Shown: positions 33,017-41,611 of the stretch, one piece after another
How positions within the stretch are numbered: the stretch's first letter is position 1
How the letters are laid out: each line of letters begins with the position of its first letter
Source of the DNA: Aigarchaeota archaeon
Lineage (GTDB): Archaea > Thermoproteota > Nitrososphaeria_A > Caldarchaeales > Wolframiiraptoraceae
NCBI GenBank assembly: GCA_025058515.1
Contig: JANXDW010000031.1
Span: 1-58,167, forward strand
Length of the DNA: 58,167 bases
Reading direction: 5' to 3'
Position numbers and translations under genes: made by a program
The notes under the pieces: generated by a model
Database searches by the model: none
What the model saw: the letters and a program-made list of their open reading frames with translations, nothing else
What the model was told of the DNA's origin: nothing

Positions 33017-34066
33017 TTGAAAGATAAGGTCGCAGTAAAAGTTGAGAAGTGTAAGGCTGAAGAAGTAAGGAGAAGGTTGAAGGCTCTCGGAGTATTAGAT
33101 GATGGTTTTAAGCCGATGAAATGTGAAGGATACGTCTTCTTCCCAGTTAAATATGCTGAAGGCTTGAACGATATCTTGGGTAACTATTCATTCGAGGTCG
33201 TTACGATATGTTTAGAGGAGCGGGAGAAGAAGCCTAGAAGCTTGAGAGAGATATTGGAGAAAATTCTACCAAGAGATCTACATCAATACATTCCTTCTTC
33301 GATAGATCTAGTAGGAAGTATTGCTTTGATAGATATTCCAGAAGAGCTTGAGGATTATAAAGAAGATGTCGGTAGAGCGGTCATGACTATCTATCCACAT
33401 GTAGAGGCGGTTTTCTCTAAAGAAGGAGAGACTATTGGAGATTATAGGATAAGGTCGCTTAAGCTCGTAGTAGGAAAACCTAAGACAGAGACTATATACA
33501 GAGAACATGGATGCATCTATAAGCTAGATCTCTCAAAGGTCTTCTTCAACCCTAGGATGAGTGGGGAGAGGCTTCGAATAGCATTAAAGATAAAAGAGAA
33601 TGAGTGCATCTTGGATATGTTTGCAGGAGTTGGACCATTCTCTATCTTAATAGCTAAAAAGAATCCTTCAGTTAAAGTTGTAGCAGTCGAGATTAATCCA
33701 GAAGCTTACAACTTCTTACTTGATAATATTAAATTGAATGGTGTTTCAGATAGGGTGGAAGCGGTTAAAGGAGATGTGAGAGATGTATTAAGAGAATGTG
33801 GTGAGGTATTCGATAGAGTTATTATGGATCTTCCATTTAAGGCTTTAGAGTTCTTAGACTTAGCGTTAAAGATAGTTAAGAGAGATGGTATAATCCATCT
33901 ATACCATGTTGAAGAAGGAGTAAATGTAGTTGATAAAGCATCTGGAAGAATCTTGATGGAAGCTGAGAAGATGAACCATGAAGTAGAAGTAATTTATTCT
34001 CATGAAGTATTAGAGGTTGCTCCTAGAAAGTTCATCGTAGTTCTAGACCTAGTAAAAAGAAAGTGA
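33017..34066 (+). CDS. tRNA (guanine-37-N1)-methyltransferase, Trm5 type
   Basis: The enzyme methylates G37 next to the anticodon using SAM. It has 349 residues. An N-terminal D1-like domain precedes the central 'FFNPRMSGERLRIA' and the Rossmann methyltransferase core: SAM motif 'LDMFAGVGPFSILIAKK', 'VVAVEINPEAYNFLLDNIKLN', then 'FDRVIMDLPFKALEFLDLAL'. In archaeal Trm5 the last motif is usually NLP; here it is DLP, a conservative change at a residue implicated in catalysis. It may reflect a Trm5 subtype. The start is TTG 33017. It is followed 48 bases later by the FEN-1 gene. Confidence 0.88.
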   Translation: MKDKVAVKVEKCKAEEVRRRLKALGVLDDGFKPMKCEGYVFFPVKYAEGLNDILGNYSFEVVTICLEEREKKPRSLREILEKILPRDLHQYIPSSIDLVGSIALIDIPEELEDYKEDVGRAVMTIYPHVEAVFSKEGETIGDYRIRSLKLVVGKPKTETIYREHGCIYKLDLSKVFFNPRMSGERLRIALKIKENECILDMFAGVGPFSILIAKKNPSVKVVAVEINPEAYNFLLDNIKLNGVSDRVEAVKGDVRDVLRECGEVFDRVIMDLPFKALEFLDLALKIVKRDGIIHLYHVEEGVNVVDKASGRILMEAEKMNHEVEVIYSHEVLEVAPRKFIVVLDLVKRK

Positions 34067-34114
34067 ACCCTTATACGTCTCCCGATATTCTTAATTGATT
34101 GGAGAGGAAGGCTG

Positions 34115-35149
34115 ATGGGTGTAAAACTCGTAGACCTAATCCCGGAAGAGGTTGTACAGAAGATCTCTTTAGAAGATCTTAGAGGGAAGGCTATCGCTCT
34201 CGATGCATATAATATGTTGTATCAATTCATAACAATCATTAGAGGTGTAGATGGTAAACCCTTAATGGATAGACAAGGTAGAATAACAAGTCATCTGAGT
34301 GGCTTATTCTTTAGAACTATTAACTTCTTGAAAGCAGGCATAAAGCCTATATTTGTATACGATGGGAGACCTCCAGACCTTAAACAACAAGTTCTCGAGA
34401 AGAGGATGGAGAGAAGAGCTGAAGCAGCTCAATTATATCTTCAAGCTTTAGAAGAGGGGAGAGTTGAAGAAGCTAGAAAATATGCTCAGCAAGCAGCTGT
34501 ATTAGATGAGTTTATAGTTGAAAGCTCTAAGAAGCTGATAAGATTGATGGGTTTACCGATAGTTCAAGCTCCAAGCGAGGGTGAAGCTCAAGCAGCTTAC
34601 CTAGCTATAAGAGGAGATGCCTATGCATCTGCTTCTCAAGATATGGACTCACTCTTATTCGGATCCCCACGTTTAGTGAGAAATCTATCAATAGTTGGGA
34701 AGAGGAAGCTTCCAGGTAGAAAAGAGTATGTAGAAGTTGAGCCTGAGATAATATACCTCGATAAACTATTAAGCTCATTAAAGATCTCGAGAGAACAATT
34801 GATCGATATAGCTATACTTGTTGGAACAGATTACTGTGAGGGTGTGAAGGGTGTTGGTCCTAAGAAAGCTCTCAAGCTCATTAAAGAGCATGGCACGGTT
34901 GAGAATGTTTTAAGATACTTGAATGCTGAGCTAGAAGTCGATCCCAGAAAGGTTAAAGAGATATTCTTGAAGCCCATCGTCTTAGAATCTTATGAAGTGT
35001 ATTGGTCTGAGCCTGATTATCGGGGTATTGAAGAGATGCTACATGGAGAACACGATTTTTCATTAGAGAGGGTTAGAAAAACATTAAGCGAGTTGAGAAC
35101 TATTGTTGAAGAAGAACGTGGAAAGACAAGCTTAGATGCATGGTTGTAA
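34115..35149 (+). CDS. fen: flap endonuclease FEN-1
   Basis: This is a structure-specific 5' nuclease that removes flaps during Okazaki-fragment maturation. Its 344 residues comprise the N-domain ('GKAIALDAYNMLYQFI', 'FVYDGRPPDLKQQV') and I-domain ('APSEGEAQAAYLAIRGDAYASASQDMDSLLF'), then the helix-hairpin-helix 'GTDYCEGVKGVGPKKALKLI'. All acidic ligands are present. The very C-terminus TSLDAWL (338-344) is a PIP-like box for PCNA. It is co-directional with trm5. Confidence 0.97.
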   Translation: MGVKLVDLIPEEVVQKISLEDLRGKAIALDAYNMLYQFITIIRGVDGKPLMDRQGRITSHLSGLFFRTINFLKAGIKPIFVYDGRPPDLKQQVLEKRMERRAEAAQLYLQALEEGRVEEARKYAQQAAVLDEFIVESSKKLIRLMGLPIVQAPSEGEAQAAYLAIRGDAYASASQDMDSLLFGSPRLVRNLSIVGKRKLPGRKEYVEVEPEIIYLDKLLSSLKISREQLIDIAILVGTDYCEGVKGVGPKKALKLIKEHGTVENVLRYLNAELEVDPRKVKEIFLKPIVLESYEVYWSEPDYRGIEEMLHGEHDFSLERVRKTLSELRTIVEEERGKTSLDAWL

Positions 35150-35301
35150 CTCTACCTATCGATAATGGTGAAATGATAACAATCTTTGAGATCCTCTGCA
35201 TAGGCTTCTCAACTACTATGAGCACCTCTTTTAGATTTAAGAGAAGATTGTTCTTTGTTAATGCTATTCTTTGAAGATTGATTTGAGAAGCTTTTATCTT
35301 T

Positions 35302-35541
35302 CTAACTCTTTTGGACTAGCTCGATCAATTTTTTATCTTCATCTAAGCTAAAGACTCTTATCTTATCATGGATTTCAAGCTTCATCAGTATGCTTCTCAA
35401 ATTCGTTAATGTAATCTCTATTCCTTTCTTCTTCAATTCTTCTAAGAGATTTTCTTCTAATGTTTTTCCTCCTGTTTTTTGAAGTATCTCTATGATTCTT
35501 GCATAGATCTCGCTTCTAAGAACAATATGCCTCTTACTCAC
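35302..35541 (-). CDS. small winged-helix-like protein downstream of Cdc48
   Basis: This is a 79-residue basic protein. Its pattern (EIYARIIEILQKTGGKTLEENLLEELKK, then 'ITLTNLRSILMKLEIHDKIRVF') fits a compact winged helix, in which 'TLTNLRSILMKLE' would be the recognition helix. It follows the Cdc48 gene after 13 bases on the same strand and is very likely on the same transcript. No named family is recognised. It could be a regulator or an adaptor. Confidence 0.65.
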   Translation of the reverse strand: MSKRHIVLRSEIYARIIEILQKTGGKTLEENLLEELKKKGIEITLTNLRSILMKLEIHDKIRVFSLDEDKKLIELVQKS

Positions 35542-35554
35542 TTATATTCAGCCC

Positions 35555-37729
35555 TTAACCTATCATCGTTAACTGTTTCTCAGTATACTTTAAGACTTCT
35601 CTTATTCTCTCGTATTCTCTCACCATCTGTGGAGATATACTTGGTTTAACAATTCTCAATGCTTCTTCAAAGTCTTCTCTAGAAACGTACTCTGCTTCAA
35701 TATTCTTTCTTAGAGCATTTAATGCTGCTTCTCTACATAGAGATTCAAGGTCTGCTCCAGAGTATCCCTCGGTTCTAGCAGCCATCTCTTTTAAGTTGAC
35801 ATCGCTGGCTAAAGGCATCTTACTCGTATATATCTTGAGTATAGAGTATCTTGCTTTCTCATCTGGTGGAGGTACATAGATTAGCCTATCCAGTCTTCCA
35901 GGTCTTAGAACAGCTGGATCTATCAAGTTCGGTCTATTGGTTGCTCCAACAACTATTACATCTGCTAGTTCTTCTACTCCATCCATCTCAGATAGAAGCT
36001 GGCTTGAAACTCTATTCGTAACCCCTGAAGAATCATCTACAAGGTCTTTTCTAGGTATTATTGATTCTATCTCATCGAAGAATATTATGCATGGTGACGC
36101 TTGCTTAGCTTTCCTAAATATCTCTCGAATAGCTTTCTCTGATTCTCCAACCCACTTACTAAATATCTCAGGACCTTTAACAGAGATGAAGTTGGCTTCT
36201 GATTCTGTAGCTACAGCTTTAGCGAGCAGGGTCTTTCCACATCCCGGTGGACCGTAGAGCAGTATCCCTCTAGGAGGTTTTATACCGAACTTCTCAAATT
36301 TCTCAGGATATTTTAATGGCCACTCAACTGCTTCGACAAGCCTCTGTTTTATATCTTCTAATCCACCAACATCTTCCCACCTAACGTTAGGTATCTCAAC
36401 CTCTACTTCTCTTAAAGCTGTCGGCGTAACTTCTTTAAATGCATCTAAGAAATCTTTCATCGTTACCATCAAGCTATCGAGTATCTCTGGAGAGATTCTC
36501 TCTTCATTAAAGTCTATGCTTGGCAATATTCTTCTAATAGATTTCATTGCAGCTTCTCTACAGAGAGCTGCTAAGTCTGCTCCTGTATATCCTCTAGTCA
36601 TCTCAGCTAATTTATCTATCTTCACATCTTCTGCTAGAGGCATACCTCGAGTATGTATTTGAAGTATCTCTCTCCTACCATTCTTATCAGGTATACCGAT
36701 CTCTATCTCTCTATCAAATCTTCCAGGTCTTCTTAATGCTGGGTCTACAGCGTTAGGTCTATTTGTTGCACCTATAACTATTACTTGACCTCTAGTCTCC
36801 AGACCATCCATTAATGTAAGAAGTTGTGAGACAACTCTTTTCTCAACTTCACCTGTAACCTCACTTCTCTTAGGAGCTATAGCATCGATCTCATCGATGA
36901 ATATAATACTTGGAGCTTCTTCTTCAGCTTTTCTAAATATCTCTCTAAGCCTAGCCTCAGTCTCTCCATAATACTTATTCATTATCTCTGGACCGTTTAT
37001 CAATATGAAGTTGGCTTCTGCTTCAGTTGCAACAGCTTTCGCTAAGAGAGTTTTACCACATCCTGGGGGACCGTATAGTAATACTCCTTTAGGAGGCTCG
37101 ATGCCGAGCTTCTGGAATAGTTCCGGATATCTGAGAGGTAGCTCTATCATCTCTCTAATTCTCTGTATCTGTTCTTGCAGTCCACCAATATCTTCATATG
37201 TTACACTTGTTCTGAATGCTTTCTCTTGAACTACTTTGCTATGTATTACTAGTTTTGTTTTAGGAGTTATCTTTACTACTCCTGAAGGCCTAGTCTGAAT
37301 TACTGCGAAGGTGAATAGGTTTCCAAAGAAGAGTACTGGAACCATGTTCTTCTGTACTAGAGGATATTCTATCAATCTACTCTTTATGAGTCTATTAAAG
37401 TTTTCATCAGATTTAATAGTGGTATTGACTGGTGCGAGTACGACTAATTGAGCTTCTTTTACATCTGCTTTCCGGATAGTAACCCAATCATTCAATGCTA
37501 CACCTGCATTACTACGAATATAACCATCTATTCTAATTACATCCTTCTCATCTTCAAGGTAGCCTAACCATAATGTTGCAGCTGCAAGTTTCTTACCTCT
37601 AATCTCCACCATATCTCCTGTCTGGAATCCAGCACTTGCTCCCACTTCTCTATCTATCCTAGCTATACCATAACCTACATCTCTCTGTCTTGCTTCAGCA
37701 ACTCTTAGCCTAAGTTCTCGAGGGCTCAT
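35555..37729 (-). CDS. Cdc48/VCP-type AAA+ unfoldase
   Basis: This is a 724-residue protein of normal length. An N-terminal double-psi barrel plus Cdc48 domain 2 is followed by two AAA+ modules. Walker A GPPGCGKT occurs at 220-227 and again at 493-500, with Walker B IIFIDEID and IIFFDEIES. Arginine fingers are in '[13 protein letters not shown]' and '[13 protein letters not shown]'. It unfolds proteins and remodels complexes, and in archaea can feed the proteasome. The C-terminus ends LTMIG and lacks the HbYX motif used for proteasome docking. A small winged-helix gene follows directly. Confidence 0.97.
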   Translation of the reverse strand: MSPRELRLRVAEARQRDVGYGIARIDREVGASAGFQTGDMVEIRGKKLAAATLWLGYLEDEKDVIRIDGYIRSNAGVALNDWVTIRKADVKEAQLVVLAPVNTTIKSDENFNRLIKSRLIEYPLVQKNMVPVLFFGNLFTFAVIQTRPSGVVKITPKTKLVIHSKVVQEKAFRTSVTYEDIGGLQEQIQRIREMIELPLRYPELFQKLGIEPPKGVLLYGPPGCGKTLLAKAVATEAEANFILINGPEIMNKYYGETEARLREIFRKAEEEAPSIIFIDEIDAIAPKRSEVTGEVEKRVVSQLLTLMDGLETRGQVIVIGATNRPNAVDPALRRPGRFDREIEIGIPDKNGRREILQIHTRGMPLAEDVKIDKLAEMTRGYTGADLAALCREAAMKSIRRILPSIDFNEERISPEILDSLMVTMKDFLDAFKEVTPTALREVEVEIPNVRWEDVGGLEDIKQRLVEAVEWPLKYPEKFEKFGIKPPRGILLYGPPGCGKTLLAKAVATESEANFISVKGPEIFSKWVGESEKAIREIFRKAKQASPCIIFFDEIESIIPRKDLVDDSSGVTNRVSSQLLSEMDGVEELADVIVVGATNRPNLIDPAVLRPGRLDRLIYVPPPDEKARYSILKIYTSKMPLASDVNLKEMAARTEGYSGADLESLCREAALNALRKNIEAEYVSREDFEEALRIVKPSISPQMVREYERIREVLKYTEKQLTMIG

Positions 37730-37819
37730 CTATAATCTAGACTCTCCATCTTCTATTTAAATGAGAATCTCCAATAACTATTGAATCTTAATAACTCTTT
37801 ATGAGGATCGTAATCAACA

Positions 37820-38086
37820 TTATATCCGGCTGATCCTTGAGATATCGATCTCTCCTACTTCTTTAAATTCTTTAAGGTATTCTTCTAGCTTTGCAGGATA
37901 ACCTTCTTCATCAGGCATAGCAAAAAGAGCATTTATTATATTAACTCCGTAGACGAAGGGCTCTACTTTTACTGAGGCTAACTCTATCTTCTCTGGAAGA
38001 TTAGTCTTTATCCTCGATATTAGATTATCTACATCTACTGTTTCATCTATAGGCATTATCCTAACTACTACGATTACCTTTCCCAT
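37820..38086 (-). CDS. ef1b: translation elongation factor aEF1B (EF-1 beta)
   Basis: This is the nucleotide-exchange factor for aEF1A. Its 88 residues have the family start GKVIVVVRIMPIDETVDVD, then 'VEPFVYGVNIINALFAMPDEEGY' and a short acidic end. It starts three bases after the stop of the zinc-ribbon gene, a pairing that is widely conserved in archaea. Confidence 0.95.
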   Translation of the reverse strand: MGKVIVVVRIMPIDETVDVDNLISRIKTNLPEKIELASVKVEPFVYGVNIINALFAMPDEEGYPAKLEEYLKEFKEVGEIDISRISRI

Positions 38087-38089
38087 ATT

Positions 38090-38263
38090 TCACGGCCCCT
38101 CGAAACCACATGATGGACATATATAAGGTCTTGAAAGCTCTCTACAGAGTTCACATCTCCATATCTTTACTCTTCCACAATTTGGGCATGGGAAATTTAC
38201 AGCAGACTCGCCTGGAGCAATAGGCTTATTACATGAAGTACAGACTACCATCCTCTTACTCAT
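38090..38263 (-). CDS. archaeal HVO_2753-type zinc-ribbon protein
   Basis: This is a 57-residue protein with four CxxC knuckles: CTSC, CPNC, CELC and CPSC ([15 protein letters not shown]; '[14 protein letters not shown]'; '[10 protein letters not shown]'). Small double zinc-finger proteins of this kind (DUF1610-like) sit immediately upstream of aEF1B in many archaea; the haloarchaeal member HVO_2753 affects swarming and biofilm. The start is ATG 38263 and the stop 38090-38092. It is divergent from secE. Confidence 0.9.
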   Translation of the reverse strand: MSKRMVVCTSCNKPIAPGESAVNFPCPNCGRVKIWRCELCRELSRPYICPSCGFEGP

Positions 38264-38357
38264 AGAGCTTTCTAGGAGAACCTATAATATAAAGACATGC
38301 TAAATAGAGAGATAGGTTATTAAGAAGATTTTAAAGAATATCTTAAGAGGGTGGGCT

Positions 38358-38528
38358 TTGGGCTTAAGAGAATTCTTTAAAGATTCAGCAACATTGTTTA
38401 AGCTAGCTAGAAAACCTGCGAAGGATGAGTTTCTCCTAGCTTTGAGAATAACGTTACTTGGGATAGCTGTAATAGGATTCATAGCATTTATTATAAGGTT
38501 TGTAGCATTAGCTATTCAAGGAGTTTAG
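38358..38528 (+). CDS. secE: preprotein translocase subunit SecE
   Basis: This is a 56-residue protein starting with TTG, preceded by GAGGGTGGG. It has an amphipathic helix (GLREFFKDSATLFKLARKPA), the typical 'KPxxDEF' hinge, and one membrane helix (TLLGIAVIGFIAFIIRFVA). This is the SecE/Sec61-gamma pattern. It lies ten bases upstream of spt5, the order secE-spt5-rpl11 found across archaea. The start is the only workable initiation codon with a ribosome-binding site in this frame. Confidence 0.92.
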   Translation: MGLREFFKDSATLFKLARKPAKDEFLLALRITLLGIAVIGFIAFIIRFVALAIQGV

Positions 38529-38538
38529 GTGGATTGAG

Positions 38539-39045
38539 ATGTCGACGGGCTCTCCAAGATACTTTGCGGTAAAGGTAACGGTAGGTCAAGAGAAGAATGT
38601 AGCAAAGATTATTGAGAGTAAGGTGATTAGAGAGATTGTAGAAGATGGGAAAACCATTAAAGTAGAGAGAATGGTTGAAGGCATCTACTCTATAATAGCT
38701 TTACCGAATATCAAAGGCTACATATTCATAGAAGCTGATAGTAGGGAGAAGGTCTCATTGATAACTCAAGGCGTGAGACACGTAAAGTCTAGACCTGCAT
38801 TACTAGTAAAGAAGGAAGAGATTATGCAGCACTTAATAGAGAAGCCGATGATAGAGATGATTTCTATTGGAGATACTGTAGAGATTATCTCTGGACCTCT
38901 GAGAGGAATATATGGTAAAGTATTGAGAATAGATAAACCTAAGAATGAGGTAACAATAGAGCCTACTGATGCAGCTTTCCCTCTACCGATCTCCATCCCT
39001 GCAGACCAAGTGAGAGTAACTCAACAATCAGAGAGGAGGGAATGA
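38539..39045 (+). CDS. spt5: transcription elongation factor Spt5 (NusG-like)
   Basis: This is a 168-residue protein with an NGN domain ('FAVKVTVGQEKNVAKII', 'IIALPNIKGYIFIEADS', 'VRHVKSRPALLV') and a C-terminal KOW domain ('SIGDTVEIISGPLRGIYGKVLRI'). It clamps RNA polymerase with Spt4. It is followed one base later by rpl11 and preceded by secE. Confidence 0.96.
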   Translation: MSTGSPRYFAVKVTVGQEKNVAKIIESKVIREIVEDGKTIKVERMVEGIYSIIALPNIKGYIFIEADSREKVSLITQGVRHVKSRPALLVKKEEIMQHLIEKPMIEMISIGDTVEIISGPLRGIYGKVLRIDKPKNEVTIEPTDAAFPLPISIPADQVRVTQQSERRE

Positions 39046-39046
39046 T

Positions 39047-39526
39047 TTGCCTGAGAAGACTGTTAGATTTCTAGTTCCAGGTGGTGAAGCTACAGCAGGT
39101 CCACCGATAGGGCCAGCTCTCGGACCATTAGGTGTAAACGTTCTCCAGATAGTTGAAGAGATAAATAGAGTGACTGCAGAATTTAAAGGGATGAGAGTTC
39201 CAGTTGAAGTAACTGTAGATACTAGTACTAAAGAGTTTAAAGTCTCTGTTGGGATACCTACAACTACTGCTTTAATCGTTAAAGAAGCTGGGATAGAGAA
39301 GGGTGCTAAGATGCCTGGAAGAGAGAGTGCAGGTGAGATCAGTATAGAGCAAGTTATAAAGATAGCTAAGATGAAGTTGGATGAGATGCGGGCTAAGAAT
39401 TTGAAGACAGCTGTTAAACAAGTGCTTGGAACATGTTTGAGTATGGGTATCCTAGTTGATGGTAAGAATCCGAAAGAGGTATTGAGAGAGGTTGACTCCG
39501 GTCTTCATGATGAGAAATTAAGATAG
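39047..39526 (+). CDS. rpl11: ribosomal protein L11
   Basis: This is a 159-residue protein of the large-subunit stalk base that binds 23S rRNA. Its signature is 'VPGGEATAGPPIGPALGPLGVN' in two halves, 'FKVSVGIPTTTALIVKEAG' and 'VKQVLGTCLSMGILVDGKNPKEV'. The start is TTG one base after the spt5 stop. Confidence 0.98.
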   Translation: MPEKTVRFLVPGGEATAGPPIGPALGPLGVNVLQIVEEINRVTAEFKGMRVPVEVTVDTSTKEFKVSVGIPTTTALIVKEAGIEKGAKMPGRESAGEISIEQVIKIAKMKLDEMRAKNLKTAVKQVLGTCLSMGILVDGKNPKEVLREVDSGLHDEKLR

Positions 39527-39633
39527 TTCTCTCGAGAATTAAGTAAGAGGAGACTATCCCCCAACTTTATCGATTAGATGAATTAGAGTATGTTTATATT
39601 AATCCTCGCATCTTCAACCTTTAGAGAAAGGTC

Positions 39634-40290
39634 ATGCTGAAGACTTTAGAAGCAAACTTAAGTATGGCGATTGAAAGAGCAAAGAATAGTGGAGAATCTA
39701 GAAAGTTTGAGCAGAGCTTAGAGTTAATAATAAATATCAAAGGAGTAGACTTGAAAAAGACTGAGAATAGGTTTGTAGAAGATATAGAGCTTCCAAATGG
39801 TCTAGGAGATGGGAGGAAGATCTGCATCATAGCTGGAAGTGCTCTTGCTTCTGAAGCGAGGAGAATAAGTGAAGTAAGTAGAGTAATAGAGAGAGATGAA
39901 CTAGAGTCGCTTGTCGGAAATAAGAGATTGGCGAAGAAGATCGCTTCACAGTATGATTATTTCTTAATAGATCCTCCATTAATGGGTTTAACTGCGAAAG
40001 CTCTTGGAGCTGCTCTCGGAGGAAGAGGTAAGAGACCTGTACCGATACCTCCAGGATCAAGTATAGGTGAGCTTGTTAAGAGATATAGTAGAACAGTTAC
40101 CGTAAGTGTGAGGAAGAATCCTCAAGCAATGTGTATGATCGGCTCAGAGAGAATGGATACAAAAGCTCTAGTTGAGAATGCTTTAACAGTAATCTCTAAA
40201 GTCTCGGATAGATTAGAGAAACATTTCAAGAATATTAAATCTATTTACGTTAAGAAGACGATGGGTAAACCTGTAAAAGTAGAGTTATAA
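39634..40290 (+). CDS. rpl1: ribosomal protein L1
   Basis: This is a 218-residue protein that binds the L1 stalk of 23S rRNA. Typical archaeal L1 motifs include 'FEQSLELIINIKGVDLKKTENR', 'DYFLIDPPLMGLTAKALG', 'GKRPVPIP' and 'KNPQAMCMIGSERMD'. It starts ATG 39634 after a 107-base gap holding its own TATA-like element (TTTATATTAA near 39592). In methanogens L1 represses its own mRNA; no such site was checked here. Instead of rpl10 directly following, a regulator and an oxidoreductase intervene. Confidence 0.97.
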   Translation: MLKTLEANLSMAIERAKNSGESRKFEQSLELIINIKGVDLKKTENRFVEDIELPNGLGDGRKICIIAGSALASEARRISEVSRVIERDELESLVGNKRLAKKIASQYDYFLIDPPLMGLTAKALGAALGGRGKRPVPIPPGSSIGELVKRYSRTVTVSVRKNPQAMCMIGSERMDTKALVENALTVISKVSDRLEKHFKNIKSIYVKKTMGKPVKVEL

Positions 40291-40351
40291 AAATACTGTA
40301 AGAATAGATTAAAGAAAGTTTATCAACGAATATATAGTGTAGGTTTAGAAC

Positions 40352-40957
40352 TTGAAGCAGAAGTTAGGGTTGAAGATCTTAAAGATATTGATACGTAATA
40401 GCGATTGTAGAGTTGTAAAGTTTCTTCAAGATAAAGAAGTTGAGGCAGAGTTTAAGAAGGTTAGGATAAGTGAGGTTTACTCTACTCACTTATTAAAATT
40501 GCTTAAGCCTATTGAAGCTGATAAACATCTTGATGTTCAAGGATCATACATGATCTTACCGGATAGTTATCTCTGGGTAGAAACTGAGAGTTGTACATCT
40601 TGTAGAATCTTCTCTAAGTTACCTGTGATAGTTGAATCTCTATCCTATGTTAAACCTTTAGGGGTTATTGTTAAATTGATAATTCCTGGAAGATTGTACC
40701 ATAAACGTGTGATAGAAGATCTTAGGAATGCGGGGTTAGATGTAGATACACTCTTGATAAAAGATTATGAAGACTATGAGCTGACTAAGAGGCAGAGGGA
40801 AGTTCTTACAACTGCATTGAAGTCAGGTTATTTCGGTAGTAGGAGAGATGCTAAGTTGAGGGATATCGCATCTTTAATAGAGGCGGATCCTTCTACGGCA
40901 TCTCGAATTATGAGAGATGCTATAAAAAAGGTCATTAGAAAAACTTTAGAAGAATAG
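40352..40957 (+). CDS. HTH_10 (Bat-type) transcriptional regulator
   Basis: This is a 201-residue protein with an N-terminal sensing region of the Bat/HTH_10 kind (strand-rich, with CTSCR at about residues 78-82) and a C-terminal HTH_10 domain: 'YELTKRQREVLTTALKSGYFGSRRDAKLRDIASLIE', then 'DPSTASRIMRDAIKKVIRKT'. Archaeal relatives sense redox or oxygen state or small ligands. It lies 72 bases upstream of the oxidoreductase genes in the same direction and is a natural candidate to control them. The Cys pair could make it redox-responsive (inference). Confidence 0.85.
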   Translation: MKQKLGLKILKILIRNSDCRVVKFLQDKEVEAEFKKVRISEVYSTHLLKLLKPIEADKHLDVQGSYMILPDSYLWVETESCTSCRIFSKLPVIVESLSYVKPLGVIVKLIIPGRLYHKRVIEDLRNAGLDVDTLLIKDYEDYELTKRQREVLTTALKSGYFGSRRDAKLRDIASLIEADPSTASRIMRDAIKKVIRKTLEE

Positions 40958-41029
40958 TCGATTAATTAAATGGTTATACAATATTTTGTATAATAGCGTT
41001 ATCTCTAATCATCGTATATTATTATTGGT

Positions 41030-41599
41030 ATGGCTCCTCAATTCTTTATCGAGATCGTCTACTTTATTATAATATCTATCGTAATTGGTTTCATAATAGT
41101 CTTCTATATATTGACTCAAAGAAGGGGAAGAGAGAGTTCGAGTCTAAGCAGTAGAGAGAGTGGAGAGAAGAGGGGGATGGAGAAAGGGGAGAAGCGATGG
41201 CTGATCTTCTTATTCATTATAGTAATCATCGGGAATATACTCTTTTTGTCTCCTATTCTTCCATCTGCTCACTACGTTTTCTGGCTAGAAGAAAAACCAA
41301 AGATAACTATTACCATAGAGGTGAGAAACTATGAATTCGTATTTCCCGAGAAGCCTTTAACTATCCCAGCAGGAGTCCCAGTCGAGTTTATCGTTGTATC
41401 TCAAGACTTAGTCTACGGTTTCGGAGTATTCAGGAAAGACGGGAGCATGGTCTTCCAGATGCAAGTTATCCCTAAACCATACGTAAACAGGATAGTATGG
41501 ATATTTGATGAACCTGGATACTATGATGTAAGATCTACAGAATATAGTGGTCCAAGGCATCCCTATCTATACTTTCCAGATGTTATATATGTTAGATGA
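41030..41599 (+). CDS. heme-copper oxidoreductase subunit II lacking CuA ligands
   Basis: This is a 189-residue protein. It has an N-terminal membrane helix (FFIEIVYFIIISIVIGFIIVF), a charged linker, a second membrane helix near 60-80 and a cupredoxin domain. 'ITIEVRNYEFVFPEKPLTIPAGVPVEF' is the classic subunit II start. At the CuA site, Cys-x3-Cys-x3-His-x2-Met becomes Ser169-x3-Ser173-x3-His177-x2-Leu180, and the first His (usually DVIH) is Tyr129. The spacing is exact, so the fold is kept but the copper site is gone. Electrons must come from a quinol or an unknown donor. It is followed 12 bases later by subunit I. Confidence 0.85.
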   Translation: MAPQFFIEIVYFIIISIVIGFIIVFYILTQRRGRESSSLSSRESGEKRGMEKGEKRWLIFLFIIVIIGNILFLSPILPSAHYVFWLEEKPKITITIEVRNYEFVFPEKPLTIPAGVPVEFIVVSQDLVYGFGVFRKDGSMVFQMQVIPKPYVNRIVWIFDEPGYYDVRSTEYSGPRHPYLYFPDVIYVR

Positions 41600-41611
41600 G
41601 GGTGATGTTAG

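Noticed and set aside
38300-38482. Minus-strand 60-codon frame upstream of Spt5
   Set aside because: The plus strand here encodes SecE with an unmistakable pattern and operon position.
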